Shown here one piece after another: positions 1 through 11,151 of a stretch of DNA of 64,000 bases. Source of the DNA: Metopolophium dirhodum (Eukaryota; Arthropoda; Insecta; Hemiptera; Aphididae); contig NC_083565.1 in NCBI RefSeq assembly GCF_019925205.1, positions 26,378,241-26,442,240 of the forward strand, written 5' to 3'. Under the pieces are notes generated by a model. That model searched no databases, had not been told where the DNA came from, and saw only the letters and a program-made list of their open reading frames with translations. Positions within the stretch are counted from its first letter, which is position 1; each line of letters opens with the position of its first letter. The position numbers and the translations under genes were made by a program.

Positions 1-3000
1 TACTTTCCTTATGACTATAATGTTTTGCACAATTGCACAACCATTCGCATAACCCTGATATCTGTTCATTCACCATTGAATATAAAGTATTGATTAGTAC
101 TATGTGTAATGTGTTAATAATATTACAACGACGTAGGTGGTCTTCTACATCTGAAAGCAGTGTATTTAGATACATATAAAGCGAATTTAGGAGTTAGTTG
201 CCTAGTTATTAACCTAACCTAATATTATTAAATAAAAATGTATGTTGTTATAGCTTGGGTTAGTTGCCTATAGTTACTAACCTAACCTAACTTAACCGTA
301 GAGTCAACCACCCAAGTCCGAAGAAGAAATAATAATATAATATCGCTTTGATGCGTCTAAGGAATCTTTTAAAGACACTTTTACACGATCTATTCGACAA
401 TTGCGCAACTACAATATTATAAATAGACAATAGTGATAACCGATAGGTAGGTAGGTACCTATAATGTATTATATCCTCGTATACCACTCACGGTGCACCA
501 CAATTACATAATTATATATAATATATAATAGATATTTTATATTTTATCGGCACCCGATAATTGTTGTATAGTGCTTTATCCACGGACCAGACACGATGGG
601 TTTATCATTAAAATATGTTTGTATGTAACCATCTAATATCTATATATTATTTTCCTTGGATATCGCGGTGATCGCGTCCGTAAGTACTAACCTGGCAAAC
701 ATTTAAATAAACAATATTCTTTTTCGTGAGCTGAAAACTAAATGTGTGATCTACTTTTAGCTACCGATAGGGTTCGAAAAAATAAGCTATAAAAGTATAA
801 ACGCCCTCCAAGTTTTTTGTTCAACTTTAATTGAAAAATTTTTTTTTGAAAACTCTTGCCCCCCAAAATATTGTCATATTTTAATTTTGTAATAGGTATT
901 TTTATTCTAACACCAAAATTGAGCGAGTTGTATTCAGACTGCGTAAACGCATTTTGTTCATATGGGTCCATAGTTCATGTAATCGTGTATTAAACTGATA
1001 ATTCAGATTCATCAGTAGGCTTAAAATCGAACTATATCTGATGTTCCAAAAAAAATAAATAACGACTAACAACCACTAAATAGGCCCCGAAAAAAGCGTT
1101 TAGCACAAAGCCCCGATATTTACCAAACAGGCCCTGAATCTAATGTTTTTAATTGTAGTAATTGTAGTAATATAACATGTTATATATATTGTTTATATTA
1201 AACACTGATTTGTTTTGAAAAAATACTACCAGTTTAAATTAAGTTAAATTTTTAATCAATTAAATATATTTATTATTACTCGTATTATAATAATTTATAT
1301 TTATATTACTTATTATTACAAATATTATTATTTATTAGTGTTAATCCAACGACTGTTACACATAACAAAGGCAATATCCCATGGCAATAGTCTCAATACC
1401 TCATTATATTAGTTATTAATATCCAATCATTACTAAATATGAATGTATTATACATTTATACTATTTCTAGACATCGGCCAATGATAAACTAACTTAAAAA
1501 CAATTTTAAATGTTTTAAAATATATTATAATCAGCAATAACTATAAAGTATGTTATTCACAGTTATAATAGTAATTACAAATTATCTTACTTTATAGTAA
1601 AAGAGATGGATTCTGTAAAACGTGTTTTACCATGGACTAGTGGCCAAAAACAAGTTCTGAAAACCAACGGATGTAAACCTCAAATATACATAAACAGCTG
1701 TCACACTCACAGTTTATTTGAAGTCCTATAAAGTTAACGCAGGTACCTGTGACGTTTTAGTCATTTTAACTACTCATCTTAGATCTATGTGTTAGTTTTA
1801 ATTCATGATTATTCAATGAAATTCAATTGCACCACTTTCGTACGCGTAAGCACATGTCAATTTTATAAAAATTTTTTACACGAATATTGAATATATTAGT
1901 ACTCGTGTTCATAACTCATCGTTAATAAATGTAGATTCTCACAAACGGTAGTATGAAAAAAAAGCATCCAAGTACCAAATATTTAAAAATGTGTATACCT
2001 AATATGGATGATTGATAAAATACTTACATTGACGTACCTATAGCCGAGCTGACGCGATAAAACTATTGTTTACGCAAAAAATGGAAAAATTATGTTGATG
2101 TGAATTAATATTAATTATATACTTGTAGGTATTTCCATTAGTAGATCCGATGAGTAGGTAACCATCAGTCACCAGAGAATATTCACAAGACAGGCAAAAC
2201 CACACTCTATAGAATTAGCTAGTATTATATTAATATGATCGAAATGCAAATCATAAAATCTAACATCGAATGGATGTTTCTGATTGAACTATATTATGTT
2301 TCCCAACCACCCAGCGACATGGAAATTATACATTATCTTAACCAACAGAAATATATTATACGTTCGAATATATTCAACCTATCTTTGAACTTCAATCGCT
2401 CATATAAAATGTATGTGGCTTTACCCCAAACATATTTTTAATTAATTAGTTTTTTTAACTTTGTAGGTATACCTTCGATACATTTTCAGCTTATCGATGC
2501 ACCCATATATTTTGTTACCTTAACCTAGTTTAATATACGATAAACCTATTGTATAGTATTAATAAGGGGCCTGGACGTGACTTGTTTTTTAGGTATGTGG
2601 TGAAGTGTAAGTTGAGTGTGTATGTGTTTGTTTGGTAAAATTTGAATAATTATAGTAAAATAATTAATAATTAATTTTTAAATAATTTTAAAAACTCACG
2701 GTCGTCGGTACACTGCTGGCCAGCTGCTACCATATAGGTACACTATATAATAGGTATAATGTCACTTGTACAGTTGTACCCCTCGTGTTCTAGGCGCCTA
2801 GACTTTATTCTGTGCCACGATTAAGAGAAGTTATCTTCTCTGTATTACTTATTATTTGTAAATTATAATAACGACTGACAAATTAATAATAATATTGTTT
2901 TAGATTTAATTTTTCGATGCAGGTAAGTGGTAACCCTGTTAATTTTGTATACAAACCTAACATAGTTGAGATAGAATTATAAATTAATAATAACACATAA

Positions 3001-3080
3001 CTAATATAAATTTTATAATATTGCTGTACAACATAATATTATAATTATAGTTGAGTATTGACTAATGTAATGTCTTATGA
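1..3080. other. intergenic, AT-rich
   Basis: No supported gene. Short clusters of CCTAA words at 210-295 are too brief and irregular for telomeric DNA. A 40-codon open frame at 1606-1728 (MDSVKRVLPWTSGQKQVL) resembles a fragment of a repeat-encoded protein but cannot be assigned. Confidence 0.6.
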
Positions 3081-3088
3081 CATCCGGT

Positions 3089-3398
3089 CAGTGCCGCAAC
3101 AACCGGGTGTGTTGCGTGTATCAAACACACGGGCCCAGGGCCCCAACCCATAATGCCCAATGATAAAATTTTAAAAATATATAAAAAATAAAACCATTTT
3201 GTTATAATAATAATTATTAATAAAGATTTAACATGATTGAACAATAAGAGATCATAAGTCAAAGTATGTTTCCAAATTTGGAAAAATTTATTTTACAATA
3301 GTCAATAGGTTAATTTTTCAATTTTCAAGAGTAAGGGGGGGGGGGGGGGCATTCATTTTATTTACACACGGGCCCAAATTGGCGTAGTTACGGCTCTG
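3089..3398. mobile_element. hAT-type MITE, 310 bp, 8-bp TSD
   Basis: Flanked by a perfect 8-bp direct repeat CATCCGGT at 3081-3088 and 3399-3406. The left end is CAGTGCCGCAAC; the right end read inward is CAGAGCCGTAAC. Internal inverted blocks ACACACGGGCCC recur near both ends, and a G15 run lies at 3335-3349. Too short for a transposase, so non-autonomous. Confidence 0.85.
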
Positions 3399-3406
3399 CA
3401 TCCGGT

Positions 3407-3988
3407 CCAAATGTTATTTTGTCCTCAAAAATACACTCTATGAGAATAATAAATTATCCTGTCCTGCAGAATCAACCCAATTCGATTATTTTTATATTAT
3501 TAAAAGGGAAATATTCTACAGTACACGATAAATACTAAGCTATTTTTACAAATTATTTTATTCCATTAGGTATTTGAAAAAGTTAAATAAAAAATCAGAG
3601 TTCAATGTGGGGCTGTAGAAAGTCTTCTTTCAGATAAAAAAAAACAGTCATCAAAATCCGACAGTTTTTTTTTTAATATCGTCTATTGACCGTCGTAAGG
3701 CATTAAAAATATTACGATAAGTAGTTGAAAGTTGATTGTTGTGTGATATTTAATTGCTACTTTTTCTCTAAACATTTTTAAAAACTAAGCTTTTTTATGG
3801 TGTTATATGAATCCAATTTATTTTCATCAAAATGGTTAACTACCTATATTATATGGATTTAATTTTTTTCAGGACTTAAAAAATGAGTATAACCTTAGTG
3901 AAACTTTAATAACTTTATAAATTTAGGTAATTTGAAAACCTACCTTATAAAACAAATAAAATACGTCGGGCAATTATTATTAAACAGG
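3407..3988. other. intergenic, AT-rich
   Basis: Nothing recognisable apart from homopolymer runs. Confidence 0.6.
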
Positions 3989-3994
3989 TTTATT
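3989..3994 (-). terminator. polyadenylation signal AATAAA for the 4-kb gene
   Basis: Minus strand AATAAA about 185 nt downstream of the TGA at 4179, at a distance suitable for a 3' UTR. Confidence 0.4.
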
Positions 3995-4178
3995 TTATGC
4001 ACACAAATACAATAATTACAAAATATACAATACTTATAAAAAATATACCAATACAATAATATTACAAAAATATACAAATAAAATAATTTTACAAAATATA
4101 CAAATGGTTCAACTGAATACGAATTATACACGGCCCCCGCGCTCGGGTACAGTCTCGTTAACATCATTGCCCGAAACG

Positions 4179-4210
4179 TCATTCTCCGACGAGTTTTTCG
4201 TCACGGTCTC
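4179..4210 (-). CDS. unrecognised gene, terminal exon
   Basis: Acceptor gctcttgtag. Taken in phase 1 the exon reads RDRDEKLVGE and stops at TGA (4181-4179). Taken in phase 0 it would read ETVTKNSSENDVSG and continue to a TAA near 4130; the upstream donor favours the shorter version. Confidence 0.45.
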
Positions 4211-4437
4211 CTACAAGAGCACACGTCATTAGTAATTTATTATCTATTAACCGATATTTTCCTGTATATTTTACTTTCGAGAAATAAGGTCTGTGGCCTT
4301 AGTCTGCCTAGCTTGCAGCTGTCGGGTTTTTCCCTTGATTTTTTCTCGAATTCGTCGGTGTTTTCTAAACGAACGGAAACGACTAATGTGTGATACTGTT
4401 AAGGGTATAGTCAGGTCGATATATTATATAATATTAC

Positions 4438-4642
4438 TTTCCGCGGACGTCGTCTCAGCATTTTTCAGCTGGTCGACGCTTCCTATTAAACGGTTTAAAT
4501 CCATTTTGGCGTTCGACACTTCAAGTCTCAAGCTGTTAATTGACAGCCGCTGCTCGTTGACCGCTGTTTGTAAAGTGTATATGGCGTCAGCCATATGATG
4601 TTTTAACGCCAAGGATTGCATTTTACAAACTTTCAAACTGTG
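4438..4642 (-). CDS. unrecognised gene, coiled-coil exon
   Basis: Acceptor gattttcag at 4643, donor GAAA|gtaata. It encodes HSLKVCKMQSLALKHHMADA, then IYTLQTAVNEQRLSINSLRL and EVSNAKMDLNRLIGSVDQL, a clear amphipathic heptad pattern of 60-70 residues with GC content above the flanks. The phase 1 exit fits the next exon. The function is unknown; the size and helix pattern resemble subunits of small coiled-coil complexes, but no family is claimed. Confidence 0.55.
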
Positions 4643-4865
4643 CTGAAAATCAAATCAAAACCGTTTATCAGTACCGCGATACTATGATTGCATTCGATTG
4701 TACTAAAGTCGTTATTCGTTTCATACTTGTAGATCCCTGATCGACTTTTTATCGTCTGCGTCCTTAATATACAGTTCTAGAAAGTATAGAATTATATGAA
4801 AATATTTTTAATTAAAAAATAAAACTCAATATAATTTAATTATATATGGAAAACTAACCTTCTAC

Positions 4866-4952
4866 TGATTCCGATCGCGTCCTTTTAATCAAGTTTTCAT
4901 TACTAGTGGACCGAACACTTCCCGTTTCTGCATTGAAAAACTCGTCCGTGCT
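4866..4952 (-). CDS. unrecognised gene, exon 1 of the part seen
   Basis: Acceptor tattaatag, then AGC ACG GAC… reading STDEFFNAETGSVRSTSNEN followed by LIKRTRSES. Two donors are possible: TCA|gtagaa (phase 0, matching the next exon) or GAAG|gttagt (better consensus but wrong phase for the next exon's open frame). The Ser/Thr-rich basic end (KRTRSES) looks like a phosphorylation-type linker. Family not recognised. Confidence 0.5.
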
Positions 4953-6785
4953 CTATTAATATAAATAGGTACCTACTATTATATATTATGTACTACTCAG
5001 TTTGTATTACAATTTACAATGTATATGATGTACCATATTTTATATATTAAATTATTACGTACCTTTAAATAATATACACTATAAAAAAATATTTGTGTAA
5101 ATGTACACAAAATGTGTGGCAGCACACATTAATAACACCCATGTGTTTATAAATTTACAACACATTACTTGTAAATATACAATCATAGCGAAGTTGACCA
5201 CATTTGATGTGTACAATTATCAGTAGGTCGCAGTTGAAATTTACTTATCTTATGATTTTTAAATTTAACTATTAATGTGGGTTGAAATTTACCAATACAT
5301 AATGTGACTTGTAATTATTTCATATTAGTTACAGATTAATAGTTAAATGTACAATAGTTAAAAGTTAGTGAATTTCAATTGTTACTAATAATTAAATTTA
5401 CAAATTCATGAGTGTAAATTTGCACTTATGGTAAATATATTTATCTACCTATCTAACCTAAAAAGTCTAGAATTGAAGGGTCTGGTAAAAACCTGGTATG
5501 TCCTTGTTTTTAAAAAAAAAGCCTGGAATTGAAGGGTTCAGTGCAAAACCTGATATTTTCACTTCTTAAAAAATGTTTTTTATTGTGGTTTCCTGATGGA
5601 GAAATAAAGCTTCATATTTCGGTGTAACAAACCGTTATGTCTGATTATTAGTTACGGAGATATAAGCAAAATGGACTTACCAGGTTATTGCGTTTCAAAG
5701 CAAGAACCTGGTATGTCCGGACATACAAGGTCTTTGCTCTGAAACTTATTATGTTGGTCATACTATAAAAATAATAAAAATCGAATTTATGAGCAAGAGT
5801 AAGCCCATATATTTATCCTATTTATAGGTCATAAAATTGTTTGTGTTAATATAATATTGTAACTTGAATACATAACGTCAATAAAAAAAAAGTAACACTA
5901 CATGTTTTCTATATAAACATAAAATGTATGACAAGTATTTAAGAATTTAAGCGTTTATTTCTTCTCCTGAACAATTTACAAAAGTGGACATACCCGGTTA
6001 TTTGTGTATCTCTTTGTAGCTACCAGTGAATAATGACTTTCCTGAAATCAAATATACCTATCGCCTTAGTACGTTTCCGAAAACATAAAGTGAAATAATG
6101 ATGGACCTTTCACAAAATGTGTTCGTCGTGATAATAGAAATGATATACCAGCTGCGCCGATGCAGGCAAATTAAATTCCGGCTAACAATTCTTTAGAGCA
6201 AAACATTTTGGAGCTAAGGTTTTAAACAACAAAATATTATGAGTACTATGAGTTTATTTGTAATCCGTAGTGATGTGTATATATTATTATTATCACGTTA
6301 TATTTTTATAAGCAATTAAGCCAGATAGTATATTATTATAACAAACAATTATCGTTTAATTTATAAAGTCTTAGTTTTTTATCGAACTGCATTCACAAAT
6401 TATTGTTATAAAAATCTGAATATGTATAAATTACGTCCATGCAGTGGCGGACTGGCAAGGGATGCCAGGATGCGATCACTTCCCATGCCCCCATGTGCAT
6501 TTGGAAAAATAACTTAAATAAAAACTGCTTAAAACAAAATAATTATTTCTAATCATTGTATTTGTCTTCGACAAACGACCATGTATTATTATCATTGAAT
6601 AAATGATAGATTTAATATTGTGCACTGACATGGGTCCATAGCTGTTGTTTGATTATTTTTATTTTGTTATATTATATTATATTATATTTATTTTATAATA
6701 CAATAGTTATCTAAGACATATATTATTATTTAGGCATTTTTTACCCATATTAATATTACAATATACTGTAATAAAGTGATTTAAT
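4953..6785. other. intergenic or intron with ACCTGGTATGTCC-type repeats
   Basis: Contains the palindrome at 5692-5745 and scattered related phrases at 5490-5990, and a MITE-like start (CAGTGGCGGACTGGC) at 6442 without a partner end. No exon found. Confidence 0.5.
5692..5745. repeat. 54-bp near-perfect loopless palindrome
   Basis: The left half (GTTTCAAAGCAAGAACCTGG then TATGTCC) and the right half pair at about 24 of 27 positions with no loop; the centre GTATGTCCGGACATAC is perfect. The phrase ACCTGGTATGTCC recurs at about 5492 and, inverted and degenerate, at about 5676 and 5985. Confidence 0.7.
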
Positions 6786-7052
6786 TAAAAATTTATAAAA
6801 TTTTCATCTTTTATAGCTAAGGATTGAAAATTTAAAACAAGGCTCCACGTAAATAGGTTATATATAAATTACTTTATTCACAATAATATCATCAAATATA
6901 CTTGGTAATATCATAGGCTGACTGACCGTTTTCGCTCAGAATCGTTTTTCTTATACAATGATATTATATCATTGAATTCAAATTTAACACCATCCATTAC
7001 AGTGACCCAATTGTAACCTACTGTACAGCAAAGGGACATCCACTTATCCACA
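6786..7052 (+). repeat. fragment of the same 1.46-kb repeat (3' end)
   Basis: Matches the last 270 bp of the unit at 33315-34783, from TATAGCTAAGGATTGAAAAT to CCACTTATCCAC. Confidence 0.8.
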
Positions 7053-7133
7053 TTTTTAAATTAAATTGTTCAATAATGAACATGATAATATTATGTAAAT
7101 ATGTTTGGTGATATAGCCGAGATTTTAAACTGT

Positions 7134-7238
7134 CGGTATTTTGAACCGTCAGGGTTTTAAGCTGTCGGTATTGTGATTTGTCGGAATTTGGTATGTCGAG
7201 ATTTTACATATCGGGATTGCAACTGTGGGGATTTTGAC
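7134..7238 (+). repeat. 15-16 bp minisatellite, about eight units
   Basis: Successive degenerate units such as CGGTATTTTGAACCGT, CAGGGTTTTAAGCTGT, CGGTATTGTGATTTGT and CGGGATTGCAACTGT, with a consensus near CGGGATTTTGAACTGT. Confidence 0.75.
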
Positions 7239-7475
7239 ACAGGCCCGTGGATTTTTTTATGTTGTATATATTGTGCATTTTTAAAGTTTAATCTCGTCTG
7301 AAGTACTAATACATTAACACGAGCGTCGCACGTCATCGGATGATTAATGTAACGTCCGTCGTATAATCGTCTAGCATATTATAATGTGCCTATCGGTTGT
7401 AAATCTGACGGACGACGAGTGTGTGACCGTCTGCTGTTAGTAATCGCCAAATTCAACAACTGACGTAACGTACCT

Positions 7476-7553
7476 ACGTCGATAAAATGCTCTTGTGACC
7501 CCAACCTAAACCCGCAGTTTCCCATCGACCAGCTCGTAAACTCAATAAAATTA
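7476..7553 (-). other. exon-like open block (weak)
   Basis: Minus strand reads FNFIEFTSWSMGNCGFRLGS and QEHFID before a donor-like gtaggt, phase 0. The acceptor (tgcaaaag) is poor. It could link the blocks above to the exon at 4952, which also enters in phase 0, but the chain is speculative. Confidence 0.2.
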
Positions 7554-7830
7554 AACTTTTGCAACGTTTATTTGCAATAGTAACAGAATGAAGGCCGTAT
7601 ATGTCATAGATGTTTGTATTGTTGTTCTACGCATAGTAGTGTCTACGCTTGCATCCTAGTGTGCCTGGACTGGCCCTCCAATTTTCGAAAGAATAGAATT
7701 ACGTTGACACGGCGCATTAGATAGGCAATTCGGGCACACAAACTTCGCGTGCGGCGTTTTTTTCAATATTATTATCTAATGTTTGATCTTATGCACGAAT
7801 ATAAGTTAGCTCACGCAGGACTTACAAACA

Positions 7831-7916
7831 TAAAGTTTTTAAAAATGATGAAAATCCTCTTGAGTTGCTCGTCAAAGAATGAGTCCAGGCCTGAGGCCCA
7901 GTGCTTGAAGATAGCT
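7831..7916 (-). other. exon-like open block (possible gene or relic)
   Basis: Minus strand acceptor cgataacag, then IFKHWASGLDSFFDEQLKRI and FIIFKNFMF, then a consensus donor gtaagt. In phase with the preceding block at 8235-8338. The text looks protein-like (aromatic and acidic pattern), but no family is recognised. Confidence 0.3.
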
Positions 7917-8234
7917 GTTATCGTAGATAATATGTGTATTGTGTTAAAATGTATTACAAAAATTATTAAACAATTTATAAACGATTTATTATAAAAATAA
8001 CAATTATAACTTCAGACTCTTAAAAATTTACTACATTTTCCGTGATTTCGTTTTTCCATTCTTATTTTATGTCCTTACAAAACATTATCTTTTGGTTACA
8101 TTTTATATTGTTCATATTATATATGCATAACGCTTAAAATAAATTAAACCAAACTGTTTCTTTTATGAAATATTGTTTTCGTAGAATAGTTTGGTTGTTG
8201 CATATTATAGATCCCTGCAATACCTTTGCTGTGA

Positions 8235-8338
8235 TCGACGACCACAGAGGCGTGATAAAAAAATAGTATGTGTGGCTCGTACAGAAAGGCAATTTCAGTC
8301 TTGATCGCCGCCGACTGAAAAAGCTCACTTCCCGTCAT
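8235..8338 (-). other. exon-like open block (possible gene or relic)
   Basis: Minus strand reads MTGSELFQSAAIKTEIAFLY, then EPHILFFYHASVVVDHSK, to a possible donor AAAG|gtattg. An acceptor-like ttgcgtag lies just before the ATG. It exits in phase 1, and the block at 7916 begins with bases that complete an Ala codon in frame. Composition is richer in GC than the flanks. Family not recognised. Confidence 0.3.
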
Positions 8339-9659
8339 TGCTACGCAATATACTATTTTTGTTAAGTCATTTAATTTGTTTTTATTTGGTATAATATATT
8401 GATAATAAACGCCAAAACGGTATTATAAAATTAATTTATGAAAATTACAGTTAAATTTGTGACTCCCTATATTAAATGAATAATACATAATGCCGTCCAG
8501 TGCCGTACTTTGAGGGGGGTATGCAGAGAGGGTGTCTAATCCCTCCCCCAATTATGATCTTTTAATATTTAGTCGGAAAATATGACGTTTGGTCAAAGTT
8601 CTCGGCACCGTCGGTATTTTAAGAGTATTTTTATTATTTCCAAAAAATATTTATATATATTTATATTTATAGTTTTTATTTGTATTAAACGACGCCGACA
8701 TTTCGAATACCTACACCGAAATCTAAAAATAGACGAGTTTATCTGCAATTAGTGTACTGACGAATCGCCACTGACACGAGATGTAGTGCCACTGTATAAC
8801 CCGCTTTCTATGTACTTATTCTGTGCTATAAATCAGAGATTCCCAAACTGGGTGGCAATTATTGTAATATATTATGTTTTGGTGGGTCATGGAAAATTTT
8901 GAAATATAATGTTTATTTTTATAATTGTATAAATGTTTAATAAAACATAACTTTTTACTCTTTTCTTGGTCCTTTTCAAAATAAAAACTAGGATTAATGT
9001 ATTGATGAACAATTCATTTTAAATAATCACGGAAATCTTTTTGATAATCGAAATTTATATTTTTGTCGTCTTACATAGTTTTGTGTTTTCATCACTATAT
9101 TTATAACAACTGCGCTACTCAAAGAAAAGAAAAGAAATAATAAAATGGTTACCAACACAGTTTATGGTGGATCTTTGATTGAACCCATTGGTCTTTATAT
9201 AATAAAAATATTAAATAAATATATATATCATTTTTTGATTATTATTCTAAACATTTTCAAATTAATACAAATGTTATTTATTTTAATACAGCGAAAATTT
9301 GACAATCCAATCTAATTAAGATATTATGTACTAATAATACTGTGTAACTTAGATTAAAAAATAATTAAAGTAATTTGTAAACTTTTTTTATTTAGGACCT
9401 AATTTTTTATGCATATATCTGCATATTTTGCTGCTTTTATCCTGCATGTTTGCATCATATATAACCTCTTTTTAGTGCGTATGATTCCATCTTTAAGTCG
9501 TATAACAAAATATGGTATAACTACGTAATATTATTACTCTTTAGATTAAGAACTATACCTCTAATACATGTATGACTTGTAATTATTGTAACTTGCTTGT
9601 AAATAGTCTTGCGATAAATAAATAAATACTGAAATAAAAAAAATGTACATAAAAATTAT
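8339..9659. other. intergenic, AT-rich, with unpaired MITE ends
   Basis: CAGTGCCGTACTTTGAGGGG at 8499 and CAGAGATTCCCAAACTGGG at 8833 look like hAT-type ends, but no matching ends or target duplications were found. Confidence 0.45.
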
Positions 9660-9938
9660 TAGGCGGACGAGCTTTGAGTGGTTCCCAGTTCAGCCTTGTT
9701 TTCCTCTTCTTTTTTTGAAAAATTAGACTTGTCTGGATTTTCGCAACAAGCCCTTCGATTTTTTTACGCTTGACGGTAGGTAAATAAGTAAATCTGAGTC
9801 ATCGTCAATATTCTCAAACTCTTGCAACATATTATGCCAGGTGTCTAAACTCATTATTTTTTGAAAATATTCTTTCTTTACATACCTAATTTGTTCAAAA
9901 ACAACATTCCTGAAGAAAAAATAAAATAATTTTCTATT
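9660..9938 (-). pseudogene. coding-looking relic inside an inverted repeat
   Basis: After an acceptor-like tttttcttcag the minus strand reads NVVFEQIRYVKKEYFQKIMS, then LDTWHNMLQEFENIDDDSDL and LIYLPSSVKKSKG. The frame ends in a stop soon after an A7 run. From that run onward the other two frames are open instead, so an indel frameshift is likely. The 5' half is repeated in inverted, degenerate form at about 10190-10260, which points to a transposon-derived sequence rather than a host gene. Family not recognised. Confidence 0.35.
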
Positions 9939-10262
9939 TTTATCGGTATAATTGTATTACTTTTTAATGAGACACCGTACATTTTTTATTTCATATTCTG
10001 AAGCAGAATAATATTCAGAGTATTTCAATCTATGACAATCAAATGTCATACTAGCAGTTCATTAGTTATAACTTTAAATACTTATATAAGTCATAACTAA
10101 TGAACTACGCTTGTCCACAATTTGATGTTGATGGATTAAATGCTCCAAATAATATTTCGCTTCAGAATTTTAAATTAAAAATGTACGGTTTAGTTCAAAA
10201 AACTTGAAACTTTTTGAAATAATGAGTGTAGACACTTACGAATGGATCACCTGATATAGAAA
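9836..10262. repeat. imperfect inverted repeat (foldback-like element)
   Basis: The left arm (attctgaagcagaataat … agttcattagttataact) and the right arm (agtcataactaatgaact … cgcttcagaattttaaatt) are reverse complements with roughly three quarters identity by eye, pivoting at about 10075-10090. The arms extend outward to AATGAGTTTAGACACC on the minus strand versus AATGAGTGTAGACACTT on the plus strand. Confidence 0.6.
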
Positions 10263-10547
10263 AATAAAAAATACTTTCACAGTGGTCGGTACTTGTTTCG
10301 TTTTCAAACTTATCGTTATTATTACACAATAATATTCAATAGGTATGTATAATAAATATATATATTTATATATTTTCAGTATTTAACATTAATACATTAT
10401 AATATAGTTGTCTAGAATCGCATATATGTATATTATTATGTTAAGTTATTGTTTTTTTTTTCAGCGTTAAAAATATTATATATACGGTGTAGGTAGGTAT
10501 ACAATATAAAATATATAATAATATAGACAACGATTTACAACGAACAA

Positions 10548-10553
10548 TTTTAA
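10548..10553 (-). terminator. possible hillarin polyadenylation signal (ATTAAA)
   Basis: The minus strand reads ATTAAA about 245 nt past the hillarin stop. No closer AATAAA was seen. In such AT-rich DNA this hexamer is expected by chance, so the call is weak. Confidence 0.25.
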
Positions 10554-10794
10554 TTCTAAAATAAAATTCGTGAATTATATTTTGTACTTACCCTATATGC
10601 GTACATATATACAGTTATATGTATACAGTATCATAAGTATATATATATACACACAGTAAACACGAACCTACGACAAATAATTGTTTACTTGAGAACATAA
10701 TTATTCGTATACTATTATATGCTTATACGTATAATATAGAAACGACGATACATTATTATATTATTATAAAATGTGTTATCAATAATACGTAATG

Positions 10795-11151
10795 TTAATT
10801 TCGTTTCGAACTGTTTATCAAGTATTTGCAACAGTGGGTGAGCAGGTGCTTTTCGCCGTGGATGCCGTTGCCGTTGGCGAGCCGGTGCTGGTGCTGGTGG
10901 TGATTGTGGTGGCCGTTCTCGTCCGACTTGTGCGACGATATCTCTCGCGTGTACACGTCCAGACCGTACTGGCCCTCTTCCGGGAACCCGATCAGGAACG
11001 TGATGAAATCGTCCACGATCGTGTGCGATATGTACTTGGACAGCCGTTTCTCCTCCACGCCGTTCTTGTGCAACGTGGCCATGAAATCCGTCAGCGGCTT
11101 CGACATCCGGAACTGGATTTCCAGTTCTCGGCCGGCGAACACCAGTGGGTC
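10795..11151 (-). CDS. hil: hillarin terminal exon K with His-rich tail and stop
   Basis: Acceptor tttaaatcaag after a long T tract; 118 codons and TAA. It begins DPLVFAGRELEIQFRMSKPL and continues through FPEEGQYGLDVYTRE, all conserved hillarin text. A His/Gln/Asn-rich insert (HHNHHQHQHRLANGNG, residues 832-847) follows, then a Cys-Cys-containing end, CCKYLINSSKRN. The insert looks like a lineage-specific expansion. Open frames on the opposite strand are shadows. Confidence 0.93.
   Translation of the reverse strand, partial: DPLVFAGRELEIQFRMSKPLTDFMATLHKNGVEEKRLSKYISHTIVDDFITFLIGFPEEGQYGLDVYTREISSHKSDENGHHNHHQHQHRLANGNGIHGEKHLLTHCCKYLINSSKRN

Noticed and set aside
210..296. CCTAA-rich words suggesting insect telomere repeats
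   Set aside because: Only two or three consecutive units, interrupted, and not at a chromosome-end context.
738..971. 77-codon minus-strand open frame
   Set aside because: Lys/Asn-rich text without splice or start context; the nucleotide text looks like dispersed repeat DNA.
8499..8791. Possible MITE between CAGTGCCGTAC (8499) and TAGTGCCACTG (8781-8791)
   Set aside because: The flanks share no 8-bp duplication and the inner sequences do not pair.
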